From Flavisolibacter amylovorans (GTDB lineage Bacteria > Bacteroidota > Bacteroidia > Chitinophagales > Chitinophagaceae), in the NCBI RefSeq assembly GCF_039541815.1, contig NZ_BAABGY010000019.1:1-64000 (forward strand): a stretch of DNA of 64,000 nt, read 5' to 3'. A program made the translations under genes and the position numbers. The notes under the pieces were generated by a model. It made no database searches. It saw nothing but the letters and a program-made list of their open reading frames with translations, and was not told the DNA's origin. Shown here piece after piece: positions 33,365 to 41,592 of the stretch (positions are counted from its first letter, which is position 1; each line of letters begins with the position of its first letter).

Positions 33365-33997
33365 TTAATTCCTAATATTAGCTGCAAACTCTGCGCGACG
33401 ACGTATCTCATTTACTGTTGGCACCCCGGAACTGGGAACTGCCGTGGCAAGTGCAATGACGGGTCCTGTTGTTAGATGCGGATTGTTCTTCAAGTCATTC
33501 AACGAAAGCTTCCTGAGTTTGTATTTGAGTAGCATCTCATTTACTGCCTTGGTAGTTGAATCCTGCTGTGCTGACAGTAGTGTTACTTCTCCAACGCCAC
33601 TATTACTCTGCACGATGAGCAGATTTTGCAAGTGGTCATGCAGCACCTGCACGTCTTGCAGCGGCATGTGCCCGCCGGCAACCAAGGCTTTGAATTGCAC
33701 TAACACATCTTCCCGGTTCTGCCTCTCCCAATGGCTTAGGATCGTTAGTGCAGCGTTTTCAAGTCTCTCCTTACGCTCGGCATCGCCGGCAGATAGCCCA
33801 GTCGAAGCTGGAGGTGTAGATGCTTCTTTTGCTCCTCCAGGGCTTAGTGTTGCGGGAATTGTAGCTACTGGCGCTGAGCCCGGTGTGGTGCCCGATGGTT
33901 CGGGAGGATGTTTTTTGTCTCTGATGAAGTACCAGGCTGCGGCAGCTGCAAGGGCCATGCCTCCGGCCCACAAGAGGTTTGTGTTTTTAATTGTCAT
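33365..33997 (-). CDS. Single-pass membrane protein with Pro/Ser/Thr linker
   Basis: 210 residues from the ATG complement at 33995-33997. An N-terminal anchor ('TNLLWAGGMALAAAAAWYFI', residues about 4-23) is followed by a basic stop and a low-complexity Pro/Ser/Thr/Ala stretch of about 50 residues. The C-terminal 130 residues look helical ('KERLENAALTILSHWERQNR', 'NEMLLKYKLRKLSLNDLKNN'). I do not recognise the domain. With the anchor at the N-terminus the helical part would sit in the periplasm or the cytosol depending on topology. It is cargo of the transposon and has its own hairpin terminator. Confidence 0.7.
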   Translation of the reverse strand: MTIKNTNLLWAGGMALAAAAAWYFIRDKKHPPEPSGTTPGSAPVATIPATLSPGGAKEASTPPASTGLSAGDAERKERLENAALTILSHWERQNREDVLVQFKALVAGGHMPLQDVQVLHDHLQNLLIVQSNSGVGEVTLLSAQQDSTTKAVNEMLLKYKLRKLSLNDLKNNPHLTTGPVIALATAVPSSGVPTVNEIRRRAEFAANIRN

Positions 33998-34168
33998 AGG
34001 TGTTAGCTTTGAAAGGCAAGGTATCATTTCTTATCGCAATTGCCCGACATGAACGAAACTTATTAAAAAGGGGTGAGATCGCTTAAATTGGTTCGTCAAT
34101 GCCTGGAAATATCGTATTTCCTACATTGTTTCATTTGAAGGAAACGGTTACTTTCGCTGGGACATATC

Positions 34169-34339
34169 TTATTGACTGCGTAACTTCTTCTGCCTCTCGA
34201 ACAACCACACGTAAAGCAGATTCATTGCAAAAAGCAGTAGCAGCCACCCGAAAGGCGTGGAGCTGCGCTTATTTGCAATGCGCCGTGGTTGGCGCGAGAG
34301 GCGGTAGGTGTTAGTCTCCACGCCGTTTTTTACAACCAT
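34169..34339 (-). CDS. Possible small membrane protein, 56 residues
   Basis: An ORF with ATG at 34337-34339 (complement) and TAA at 34169-34171. The protein has a basic N-terminal half ('YRLSRQPRRIANKRSS'), one membrane segment ('FGWLLLLFAMNLLYVWLF') and a basic end 'ERQKKLRSQ'. This layout is what one expects of a real small membrane protein rather than a chance frame. It lies divergent to the PKD lipoprotein gene and upstream of the single-pass protein on the same strand. Confidence 0.45.
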   Translation of the reverse strand: MVVKNGVETNTYRLSRQPRRIANKRSSTPFGWLLLLFAMNLLYVWLFERQKKLRSQ

Positions 34340-34379
34340 TTCCCTTCAGGAGATAGAGGGAGCCTCTCAAACAACCACA

Positions 34380-35111
34380 ATGCTCTTTCAAAAACGCTTT
34401 ACAGCTCTCTTCCTGGGCTGCGCCGCTCTGGCAGCATCCGCACTTTCCTGCTCTAAAAAAGGCGGAACCGACAATACCCCTGTAGTCGCAAACTTCACTT
34501 TCTCAGGGGCGGGACTTGCACCGGCTACGGTGTCTTTTACCAACTCCTCCAGTGGAGCCACTTCTTACCAGTGGGACTTTGGCGATAACACCCCGTCCTC
34601 GTCATCGAGCAGTCCTTCGCATAATTATACACAGGGCGGGGTATATACGGTACGGCTAACAGCTACTGGTCCTGGCGGGTCTAACACGGTATCCAAAACA
34701 GTAAACATCGGTACCCCAACCTCATTGAAGATCACCAAAGTAAGATTGGCGGCTATGCCATTTACAACCACCTCAGGTGGTTCGTGGGACCCAGGCTCAG
34801 GCCCCGATGTATTTTTCCAGTTTAAAAGCAGTGCAGGCAGTGTACTCTTCAGTGGCAGCCCTCTTAACGATGCGACGGCAGCAAGTTTGCCGATAGCCTG
34901 GACGTTAAGCACTCCCTACCAAGTAACGAACTTCGCAACCCCTTACAGTTTAGAAATCTACGACAACGATTCACCACTATCAAATGACGTAATTGGGGCT
35001 TTCTCTAACTTCAATTTTACTTCTGCTACTACAAATGGTTATCCTACCACGCTCCTCCTTCAAAGTGCCAACGGTCAACTTAGAGTGGAACTGGTAGTTC
35101 AATGGCAATAG
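34380..35111 (+). CDS. PKD-domain lipoprotein
   Basis: 243 residues from the ATG at 34380. The lipoprotein signal ends 'ASALSC', then 'SKKGGTDNTP'. Residues 35-115 are one PKD domain ('YQWDFGDNTPSSSSSSPSHNYTQGGVYTVRLTA'). The remaining 130 residues form a beta-rich domain ('GPDVFFQFKSSAGSVLFSGS', 'YSLEIYDNDSPLSNDVIGAF') that recalls a C2-like sandwich. It is likely exposed on the cell surface or in the periplasm as a binding module. It is transposon cargo with a clean terminator (35130-35158). Confidence 0.85.
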   Translation: MLFQKRFTALFLGCAALAASALSCSKKGGTDNTPVVANFTFSGAGLAPATVSFTNSSSGATSYQWDFGDNTPSSSSSSPSHNYTQGGVYTVRLTATGPGGSNTVSKTVNIGTPTSLKITKVRLAAMPFTTTSGGSWDPGSGPDVFFQFKSSAGSVLFSGSPLNDATAASLPIAWTLSTPYQVTNFATPYSLEIYDNDSPLSNDVIGAFSNFNFTSATTNGYPTTLLLQSANGQLRVELVVQWQ

Positions 35112-35129
35112 CACGCATTATCACCCTTG

Positions 35130-35158
35130 AATAAAGGGCCCTTGTTGGGCCCTTTATT
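35130..35158 (+). terminator. Terminator of the PKD lipoprotein gene
   Basis: Perfect 12-bp stem AATAAAGGGCCC/GGGCCCTTTATT with a 5-nt loop, 19 bp after the stop codon. Confidence 0.92.
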
Positions 35159-35212
35159 ATTCGCGTGTTCTGTATGCTAAGGTTCACGATTGCCAATAGC
35201 TAATCAGCTAAT

Positions 35213-35488
35213 TTACATTGTAACTGTATTTACCACAGCCTCTTCGGGTGTTTCTCCGATTTCATCAGCATATATTCTGAAGTTAGTCCAATCACCAAAT
35301 TCGCTTGGTGCATTTACAATAATGAATTCCTTATCCACAATTTCTTTTAATGTACAAGGGAGGACCTTGTTATTTCCAAAGCATATGAAATAACCTTTTC
35401 CAATGACGAGGCGTGGAGTCCTACGTCTATTGTAATGAATCGGCTTAATCACTTTAGGAACGGATATATACTTACGCGATGTTGGCAT
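35213..35488 (-). CDS. Hypothetical protein, 91 residues
   Basis: Not recognised. It starts MPTSRKYISVPKVI and is rich in basic residues early ('HYNRRRTPRLVIGKG'). The rest looks beta-rich ('YFICFGNNKVLPCTLKEIV'), with an acidic end. Soluble, no signal peptide. Codon use is AT-rich like the rest of the cargo. It lies between two strong terminators, so it must have its own promoter. Confidence 0.65.
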   Translation of the reverse strand: MPTSRKYISVPKVIKPIHYNRRRTPRLVIGKGYFICFGNNKVLPCTLKEIVDKEFIIVNAPSEFGDWTNFRIYADEIGETPEEAVVNTVTM

Positions 35489-35593
35489 AGACTTTTCAGT
35501 TTGCAATCTTAAATTAGGGAAAAAAGAGTTTCGTAGTAAACTTTGATTTTATCGACTTGGATTCAGTTTAGTATGAGTTCAACACTTAGAAGT

Positions 35594-35642
35594 CATCCGC
35601 ATAGAAAAGGGCCTGTTATTCAGGCCCTTTTCTATGCGGATG
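35594..35642 (-). terminator. Very long perfect inverted repeat, terminator
   Basis: Arms 35594-35615 and 35621-35642 are perfect 22-bp inverses around a TTATT loop. The central part (AGAAAAGGGCCTG and inverse) followed by the T-rich arm fits a terminator for the gene ending at 35657. Confidence 0.85.
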
Positions 35643-35656
35643 ATCTCACAAGATGA

Positions 35657-38600
35657 TTATTCCGGCAGGCTTGCTACTTTTCCCTTTGTTTTCGCCTTAG
35701 ATTTCAGCACCGGCTTTTTTGCCTTTTCCACAGCCTCTTTTTTTATCGTGGCGCTTAGAGGCAAAGGAACTCTAAAGTTCAAAAGATCCGTGCCGATATT
35801 TGAAATTCTTGAGTTTTTGTACAAGCTAATAAACGCTCTAAACTCTTTTGACCTTTGAAGAATATCTCTTACATAAATTGATAGGTCATGGGGAGTCATA
35901 AATTGATTTGCCTTAGGTCTCAAAATAGTGCAGAACCCACCGGCGTAATAGTCCAAATTTTCGTCTATCATTGCAACCTTGCCTAAATGTTTTAAGCTAT
36001 TTGATGTGCTTACAAATAGGTCGTTAGCTTGGAGCTTGCTTGTTTCAGGAAGATCAAAATCTGTTCTTAAATAGATTGGCTTCTCTAATGTATAGCCTCC
36101 TTTCTCAAGGTCAATATGAGTAGAAGTAAGAACTCTCTTAGAAGTTGATATACGTTCTTGGTCTGCCTTTGAATATGTCACCCCACTTACTGGTTCAAAA
36201 AGGGTCTTAAGTTTAACCGTCTTTGTATTCACAAAACGAGTGTGCTGCAAACCATATCTTACCGTATTTTCAAACGTATAGTTATTAAAGTCAAAAAGTT
36301 CAGATAGGTCAACAATCTCGACATAGTCTTTTATTTCCGCATTTACGCTGCTCGGTAAAGAGTTGGTGAAACTGCGAATGATATATGAATTTACTCGCGT
36401 TTCGTCCATAAGGTCGTTATCGCTAAAGAGCTTAGTTTTGAACTTTCCGTTGGAGTCCTTCTTCATTTTAATGCCCTCATTCCCCCGTCGCGTGCTAAAC
36501 TCATAGCCCAGAAAATCAAGTTCCTTGTTTCCAGATCCAGAGTCAACTACCACAACTTTCTGACCATAAGAGATTACGAAATGAAAAATCTTTCGCTTTT
36601 CCAAGGCCCTAATTTCTTCAAGCGACAACTGTTCTTCTTTATACTCAACGTAAATCTCATTCTCCAATAATTCAGCGTTTATTTCGCCGCTGCTTAAAAA
36701 TGCACTATAGTCTGCGAGAGAAAAGTTCTTATATACGTATCGTACATACTTTGAAAAAGCATTTTCAATTCCATTGCACGTCAAGTCTGCAAAATCAATA
36801 AAGAATTTATCTATTATCTGGTTGATTTTTTGCAGTTCGTTTTCCTTTCGTTTTTGGATGAAGAGTACAACAGGATATACATTCGTCGCCATAAATGTTT
36901 TTTCACCCAAATAGACACACGCTTTTATTTTGAAGAAATTGAATAGTATACTTCTTGCTTGATTATTTATTTCGTCCGAAGAGTTAGTTAAGAAGCTTAC
37001 TGGAAGGATGATTCCAGCTACACCATTCTCATTCAGCAATTGTTTTGTGCGCTCAACAAATAGACATTCTATACTACCGCTCTTTTCTGTTACATATTTG
37101 AAAAGCGAAAAAGACTCTTTCCCGAAGTTTAGTGTGTTTTTAAACTCCTTGATTGAGTACGGCGGATTGGCTGTAACAATATCGAATAGCCCCTCGTTAT
37201 CCTTGATTTCCTTTAGCTTTTTCACATACGTACGGCTTTTCCTGAAGTTGTCGAGGCCATCACCCATTATGATGTTTGCCTCTCCATCACCGTTAAGAAA
37301 CGTATTGATTTTAGTTGTCTTAGCTAATCGGTAATCCTTTTCGATTCCATAAACGTATTCCCGCGCCCACTTATAATAGTGACAATAGCTCAAAAATTCA
37401 TCTTTTGCTGCTTTTCCTCCTTTAATAAAGTTTGGATTGGCTTCGATTTCAGTAACAAAGTGATTTATTTCGTCCATCACCTCCGTTAAGAAGTGACCGC
37501 TGCCGGAAGCGTAGTCGATCACATACGGCAGAAAAAATTTTTCCTTCCTATTGTTCTTAGCTTCGATCACATGCTGAATGGGAAGCGATTTGCAGATGAA
37601 CCGGGCCAGTGGTAAAGGTGTGAAATATTGTCCTACTTCCTGCTTAAAGCCAGTATTCAGCAATAGTTCAAAGAAGTCACCCAGAAATTGTTGCTTCTGG
37701 TTGTACTTTAGCCGATACGGCTGCAACAGTTCAACAACCTGTTTAACTATGTACGCATTTTCTATGAAAGTCTCTTCGTTATAAACTTCCTTGAATGCAA
37801 ATTCATTATTCTTGTACAGGCGAAGCTTCGTAAACGCTTTCCTTATTCTATCAGTATTTGAAGTTGTAGTGAGCAAATTGTCCAGCTCGGCAGTATTCAA
37901 ATCCTCTACATCAATGTTTATATATTCTTTCGCCCCCTTCTTATAAAGGGAGTTCAAGCGATCGAAAAACGTCTCGTATGTATCGCTTCCTTTCCACTGA
38001 AAATCGAGTTGATCATCAGTTCCTGACTTAGCGTCTTCATCAACGATCTTACAAATAAATAAATTGAAAATTTTGTTGAAAGCGTTTGATTTATCAGAGA
38101 CAACGTTACGTCTAAGGATTTCTGCAAACTGGTTGAAGATTAGACTGGAACTGTTACCTTCCAGATCTTGTAAATCTTTGTCGAACAGGCCTTTGAACTC
38201 AATTCTGTAGGGAGTCGCTCCTTCATCAAAAATTCCCTTCGTTTTAAATGTCTTATCCCATTTCTCAAATATCTCGCTGCTATCCGAGCAACTGGCATAG
38301 TCAGAGGTAATGTTGATTATCTCATTTGAGTATTTTGCTTGCCCGTTACTTACAGTCGATGTATATAAACAAAGATATTTTGCTGCTCTTGCCTGTGCAT
38401 AATAAGATATAAGTTGTCCTCCATCGGAGAACATATTTCCCTTTTCATGATTGTATTCTTTTCCCCATGTCTTGCATTCAATCATTAGAAAGGGCTTACC
38501 ATGCTTATCCTTCACTAAAATGTCGAGGCGCCCTTTGGTAGTTCCTACTTTCCATTTCCGTTCAAGTTCTAAACTATGCGGCTTGTATCCTTTTCTGAGG

Positions 38601-38878
38601 AGTCTATCAACACATTCCAGGACGACCAAATTCTCAGGTTTACTTAAATTTGAAGTTGACTTGTCGTGAACGAGAATATATTTGTCGGCGGCTGGGTCCT
38701 GATAAACAATTGCGCCTTTGGCCAAATCCAAAAGAATGATATAACCGTCATATTCTTTCTGGTATATGTCGATCTTTCCATCAATCGGCATAAAATTTAA
38801 GGCAGATAGCAACGAAAGAACATCCTTTTTCGGGATAGATGTTTTCGCCGTTTCTTTCTTTGACTTCGGCATATTCAA
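35657..38878 (-). CDS. Single-chain restriction-modification protein (nuclease + N6-adenine methyltransferase + specificity domain)
   Basis: 1073 residues. About 95-175 is a PD-(D/E)XK nuclease domain with Asp119 in 'GRLDILV' and Glu134-x-Lys136 in 'MIECKTWG'. About 240-450 is a helical HsdM-like region ending in the motif X-like 'QEVGQYFTPLPLARFI'. The methyltransferase core has motif I 'DYASGSGHFL' (455-464) and motif IV 'NPPY' (571-574). The last 180 residues look like a target-recognition domain of HsdS type ('LQANDLFVSTSNSLKHLGKV', 'YKNSRISNIG'). Type IIG enzymes have this order in one chain. The enzyme should cut foreign DNA and protect its host. No separate R, M or S gene is nearby. 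ATG 38872 is an alternative start. Confidence 0.88.
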   Translation of the reverse strand: MNMPKSKKETAKTSIPKKDVLSLLSALNFMPIDGKIDIYQKEYDGYIILLDLAKGAIVYQDPAADKYILVHDKSTSNLSKPENLVVLECVDRLLRKGYKPHSLELERKWKVGTTKGRLDILVKDKHGKPFLMIECKTWGKEYNHEKGNMFSDGGQLISYYAQARAAKYLCLYTSTVSNGQAKYSNEIINITSDYASCSDSSEIFEKWDKTFKTKGIFDEGATPYRIEFKGLFDKDLQDLEGNSSSLIFNQFAEILRRNVVSDKSNAFNKIFNLFICKIVDEDAKSGTDDQLDFQWKGSDTYETFFDRLNSLYKKGAKEYINIDVEDLNTAELDNLLTTTSNTDRIRKAFTKLRLYKNNEFAFKEVYNEETFIENAYIVKQVVELLQPYRLKYNQKQQFLGDFFELLLNTGFKQEVGQYFTPLPLARFICKSLPIQHVIEAKNNRKEKFFLPYVIDYASGSGHFLTEVMDEINHFVTEIEANPNFIKGGKAAKDEFLSYCHYYKWAREYVYGIEKDYRLAKTTKINTFLNGDGEANIIMGDGLDNFRKSRTYVKKLKEIKDNEGLFDIVTANPPYSIKEFKNTLNFGKESFSLFKYVTEKSGSIECLFVERTKQLLNENGVAGIILPVSFLTNSSDEINNQARSILFNFFKIKACVYLGEKTFMATNVYPVVLFIQKRKENELQKINQIIDKFFIDFADLTCNGIENAFSKYVRYVYKNFSLADYSAFLSSGEINAELLENEIYVEYKEEQLSLEEIRALEKRKIFHFVISYGQKVVVVDSGSGNKELDFLGYEFSTRRGNEGIKMKKDSNGKFKTKLFSDNDLMDETRVNSYIIRSFTNSLPSSVNAEIKDYVEIVDLSELFDFNNYTFENTVRYGLQHTRFVNTKTVKLKTLFEPVSGVTYSKADQERISTSKRVLTSTHIDLEKGGYTLEKPIYLRTDFDLPETSKLQANDLFVSTSNSLKHLGKVAMIDENLDYYAGGFCTILRPKANQFMTPHDLSIYVRDILQRSKEFRAFISLYKNSRISNIGTDLLNFRVPLPLSATIKKEAVEKAKKPVLKSKAKTKGKVASLPE

Positions 38879-39132
38879 CGCATTTAGTTATGGTGGTCTT
38901 AAAGAAAAATGGTGCAATTCGCGCGTAAAAATATACGCAAAAGATTATAAATTAACAATTTAGAGTGGTTATTTGTAGGGTTATTGGCCATCGAGCGGCC
39001 GGGCGTGATGTTTCCTAAGCGAAAATTTTGCAGACAATGAGAGCTTGAGGATGCTATTAACTGTTGGGAACCCACCTTCGTTCGCGTTCGTAAATGAACT
39101 ATTTCAGTAGCTTTATTCAAATATGTTTCAGA

Positions 39133-39363
39133 ATGGAGGGAATAGAAAAAAAGCTTAATCAGATATTGTCTGAGCTAAGAGACTTACGCGAGCAAGTAGG
39201 TATTTTAGGAACCGACTGCGCCAATAACTTTATGAAGCTTGAGGTCCGGTTGAAACAGCATATAGCAAGTGACAAAGATGAAATCTTGGCGAGTATAAAG
39301 AACAAATTAGATCAGCAGGAATCACTGGTGCGTGGTATAAGACAAATGTTGGAGGAAACGTAA
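39133..39363 (+). CDS. Small coiled-coil protein, 76 residues, paired with AbiV-like gene
   Basis: The protein starts MEGIEKKLNQILSELRDLRE at the ATG at 39133 and continues as a nearly unbroken heptad pattern ('MKLEVRLKQHIASDKDEILA', 'IKNKLDQQESLVRGIRQML'). It stops one base before the ATG of the AbiV-like gene, so the two are almost certainly one transcript and co-translated. Such partners often hold a toxic HEPN protein or multimerise it. A longer in-frame start at 39094 adds only hydrophobic residues without a clear role. Confidence 0.7.
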   Translation: MEGIEKKLNQILSELRDLREQVGILGTDCANNFMKLEVRLKQHIASDKDEILASIKNKLDQQESLVRGIRQMLEET

Positions 39364-39364
39364 G

Positions 39365-40039
39365 ATGGAAGGTTTATCAAAAAAAGCGGCGGAAGCTCTT
39401 AAGAAAGATTGGTATTGGCTTGATTGTGATTTTATGTCAGGATCGTGCTTTGCTTATGAAAACGCTCGGAAGCATTTTAAGTACAGTGATCTTTCTGCGA
39501 ATGAAGGAGATTACGGATTTGCTATTTCTCATTTAGTGCTGGGCACGGAGGAGATGATTAAGTCAATATTGCTCTTGTGCTCACATGCAAATAGATACTT
39601 TCTCAGTACAGACGAGAAAGAGAAGATTTTCTCACGCCATGATTTCAAGCATTTAAATATCAAGGAACTGCTTACTTCGCTATCTGAACTAAGAATAGAA
39701 TCACATCACCAGAATCCATTTGAATCGATAGATTCTGGTTGCAACAACAAATTTCAAACTACAGCTCATTTTTTAGGCAAAGGCCTAATGCTTGGCGGAC
39801 TTGACGACAGTGAAATAAGTCAACTACTTAGTGTTTTAAACGAAGCGAATGACTATAAGAATAGAGGATTTTATGTTGACTACCGATATGACTGGAAAAA
39901 TCCTGAGGACTTAGGTGAGAAAGAGTACCTACAATTCAATACTCTTGCAACCAAACTGACAGGGTTTATTAAACCTATTTTTGAACTTCCGATAACTGAT
40001 GATCGCTTGCAACGGTTCTTAGAGGGTAGATGGATTTGA
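39365..40039 (+). CDS. AbiV-like HEPN protein (abortive-infection candidate)
   Basis: 224 residues. The middle part fits the AbiV pattern: 'ANEGDYGFAISHLVLGTEEMIKSILLL' (about 43-70), in which a paired helix carries the A-x-S-x-x-x-x-x-E-E-x-x-K signature, followed by 'FSRHDFKHLNIKELLTSL' with R-x-x-x-x-H. AbiV of Lactococcus blocks phage multiplication by interfering with translation. HEPN proteins are often RNases. The rest has no recognised domain. It lies next to a restriction-modification gene and one base after a coiled-coil partner, as expected of a defence cassette. The family call rests on pattern only. Confidence 0.6.
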   Translation: MEGLSKKAAEALKKDWYWLDCDFMSGSCFAYENARKHFKYSDLSANEGDYGFAISHLVLGTEEMIKSILLLCSHANRYFLSTDEKEKIFSRHDFKHLNIKELLTSLSELRIESHHQNPFESIDSGCNNKFQTTAHFLGKGLMLGGLDDSEISQLLSVLNEANDYKNRGFYVDYRYDWKNPEDLGEKEYLQFNTLATKLTGFIKPIFELPITDDRLQRFLEGRWI

Positions 40040-40208
40040 ATGGGGGACTTATATACCAAATTACCCCAATTCCTTTCCGCGTAAGTTATTGATTTATAAG
40101 ATTGTTTATCTCAAATGAAACAGTTTCCGCATCAAGTTGGTAGCTACCGCAGTTTAGGAAGTTAGGTTCCGTTCCTAATTTATCAGTGCTCCGGGCAAAG
40201 GATTGAAA

Positions 40209-40832
40209 CTATCGATTGGGAAATACTTCGACTCGCCAATTCATTTTAGAGTCGCAGTATCCGAACTCCACTTCAAACGGACAGGAGCCCAAGTCGGAAT
40301 AGATAGGCCTTGAAAAAACGAAGATTCCCGGATGTGCGGCAACAAACCGCTCCATTTCCCGATACCGCTTCCCTTCCTTTGACCATCCGCGGTTGATCTC
40401 CCGTTTTTGGGGAAACAAGTTAGCGTCAATGGGCCCACCGGTCGCATGGGCGATAAAATGTCCTTTGTCATAGCTGGGTCCGTATTCAGCATAAACCCGG
40501 CTGGACTTTCCTAAATATCGTCTCATTATATTCCGGTTTTTCGGGTTTACCGGATACCCGGAAATACCGAATGCGCCGAGTACTCTTGTCTCCGGAAGCT
40601 CGGGGTCGGCATCCTCGCCGGGTGGCGGGTCCCACACATGATCGATGACAAAGGCATAGCCCCAAAAGTTCTGTGTGCTGATATCGCCGTGTTTTGGGAA
40701 AGCCTCTGCGTACAAACCAGCCCAGCGGTGTACCATGTCGTCCCAAAAATGCTGCTTGATATCAGCCATGCCTGTGGCCTTCCGCTGAAGGGCCCAACTA
40801 TGATAGTTTATCGGGTGATGCTGAACACTCAT
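40209..40832 (-). CDS. DNA/RNA non-specific endonuclease (beta-beta-alpha-Me)
   Basis: 207 residues, no signal peptide. The catalytic block is clear: 'YDKGHFIAHATGG' with His125, then 'DANLFPQKREINRGWS' with Asn138 and Asn147, the pattern of the NucA/NUC1 family (D-R/K-G-H ... N-x-x-P-Q-x-x-x-x-N-x-x-W). Such enzymes degrade DNA and RNA with one Mg ion. Most are secreted; a cytosolic member inside a transposon is more likely to be a toxin or a defence effector, or part of a larger system. No immunity gene is recognised beside it; the neighbour is a response regulator on the same strand, 37 bp downstream of whose reading frame end this gene's start lies. Confidence 0.82.
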   Translation of the reverse strand: MSVQHHPINYHSWALQRKATGMADIKQHFWDDMVHRWAGLYAEAFPKHGDISTQNFWGYAFVIDHVWDPPPGEDADPELPETRVLGAFGISGYPVNPKNRNIMRRYLGKSSRVYAEYGPSYDKGHFIAHATGGPIDANLFPQKREINRGWSKEGKRYREMERFVAAHPGIFVFSRPIYSDLGSCPFEVEFGYCDSKMNWRVEVFPNR

Positions 40833-40869
40833 CGTAACGGCTAATTTTTGATTGGAAGGTTACCCGATG

Positions 40870-41271
40870 TCATAAAGGAGGATCACAGAGCCCTATGATT
40901 CTTTCTACATCGGTACGAATCTCCGCCAACGTATTCGATTTCTGGACTAAGTGAGCTCCATAGACAGATGCCGCACGTGAAAGCTGACCGCCATAAATGT
41001 TGGTAGAATAAAGGACTACCGGAGTTTCTTCATAGGGGTTCATTGTACGTACACGTTCAAGCGCCTCGATACCACTGAGTTGAGGCATATTCTGGTCCAG
41101 CACTACAACACAGAGGTCAAGCGATGGATTTTGTTGCATAAACTCCAAAAGCCCAATGGCGGACTCAAAAATCTTGAGCTCGTAGTCAGCATATGAATTC
41201 CAGGCCTCCTGAAAACAAAGGCGGTCGTCCTCGTCATCGTCAGCGTATAGTACAAGCTTCGCGGGCGGCAT
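40870..41271 (-). CDS. Single-domain response regulator (REC), copy A
   Basis: 133 residues from the ATG complement at 41269-41271. It contains only a receiver domain: acidic pocket 'LYADDDEDDR', phospho-acceptor Asp in 'VVVLDQNMPQLSGIEAL', Thr/Ser site 'VVLYSTN' and Lys in 'LVQKSNT'. There is no DNA-binding output domain, so it would act by protein contact. The second cargo receiver at 45520-45915 shares the unusual start 'PPxKLVLYADDD' and the 'YSTN' and 'QKxNT' blocks, so the two are paralogues. No histidine kinase lies in the element. Confidence 0.88.
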   Translation of the reverse strand: MPPAKLVLYADDDEDDRLCFQEAWNSYADYELKIFESAIGLLEFMQQNPSLDLCVVVLDQNMPQLSGIEALERVRTMNPYEETPVVLYSTNIYGGQLSRAASVYGAHLVQKSNTLAEIRTDVERIIGLCDPPL

Positions 41272-41482
41272 AAAGGTTAGGAAAGATAGAACATGTACTA
41301 CAGGAATCCAACTTTGATTCCCACGCTCGATATCGACTACGGCGACTTTGCAATTTGGATCCAGCCACGGAGGGCATCGTAACAAGTCCATCGAACTGCT
41401 TGTCCTTCGATTAGTTACCGGCTACTTAGGCAGAAATCCCAATTGATTGCCAAGGGTAGACTTCAAACGGATCACTTGTATG

Positions 41483-41509
41483 AAAAGGCCCCCGTTGAAA
41501 CGGGGGCCT
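41483..41509 (-). terminator. Terminator of the esterase gene
   Basis: GGCCCCCG/CGGGGGCC (41487-41494 with 41501-41508), 6-nt loop, followed on the minus strand by TTTTC. It lies about 85 bp after the stop codon at 41593. Confidence 0.85.
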
Positions 41510-41592
41510 GCTTCTTAACCACAGTCCACTGGTCGAGCCAGCGGGTAAGATTTATAGAACAGTATTTGCGGTCTTTTAATGAACAACCGCAA

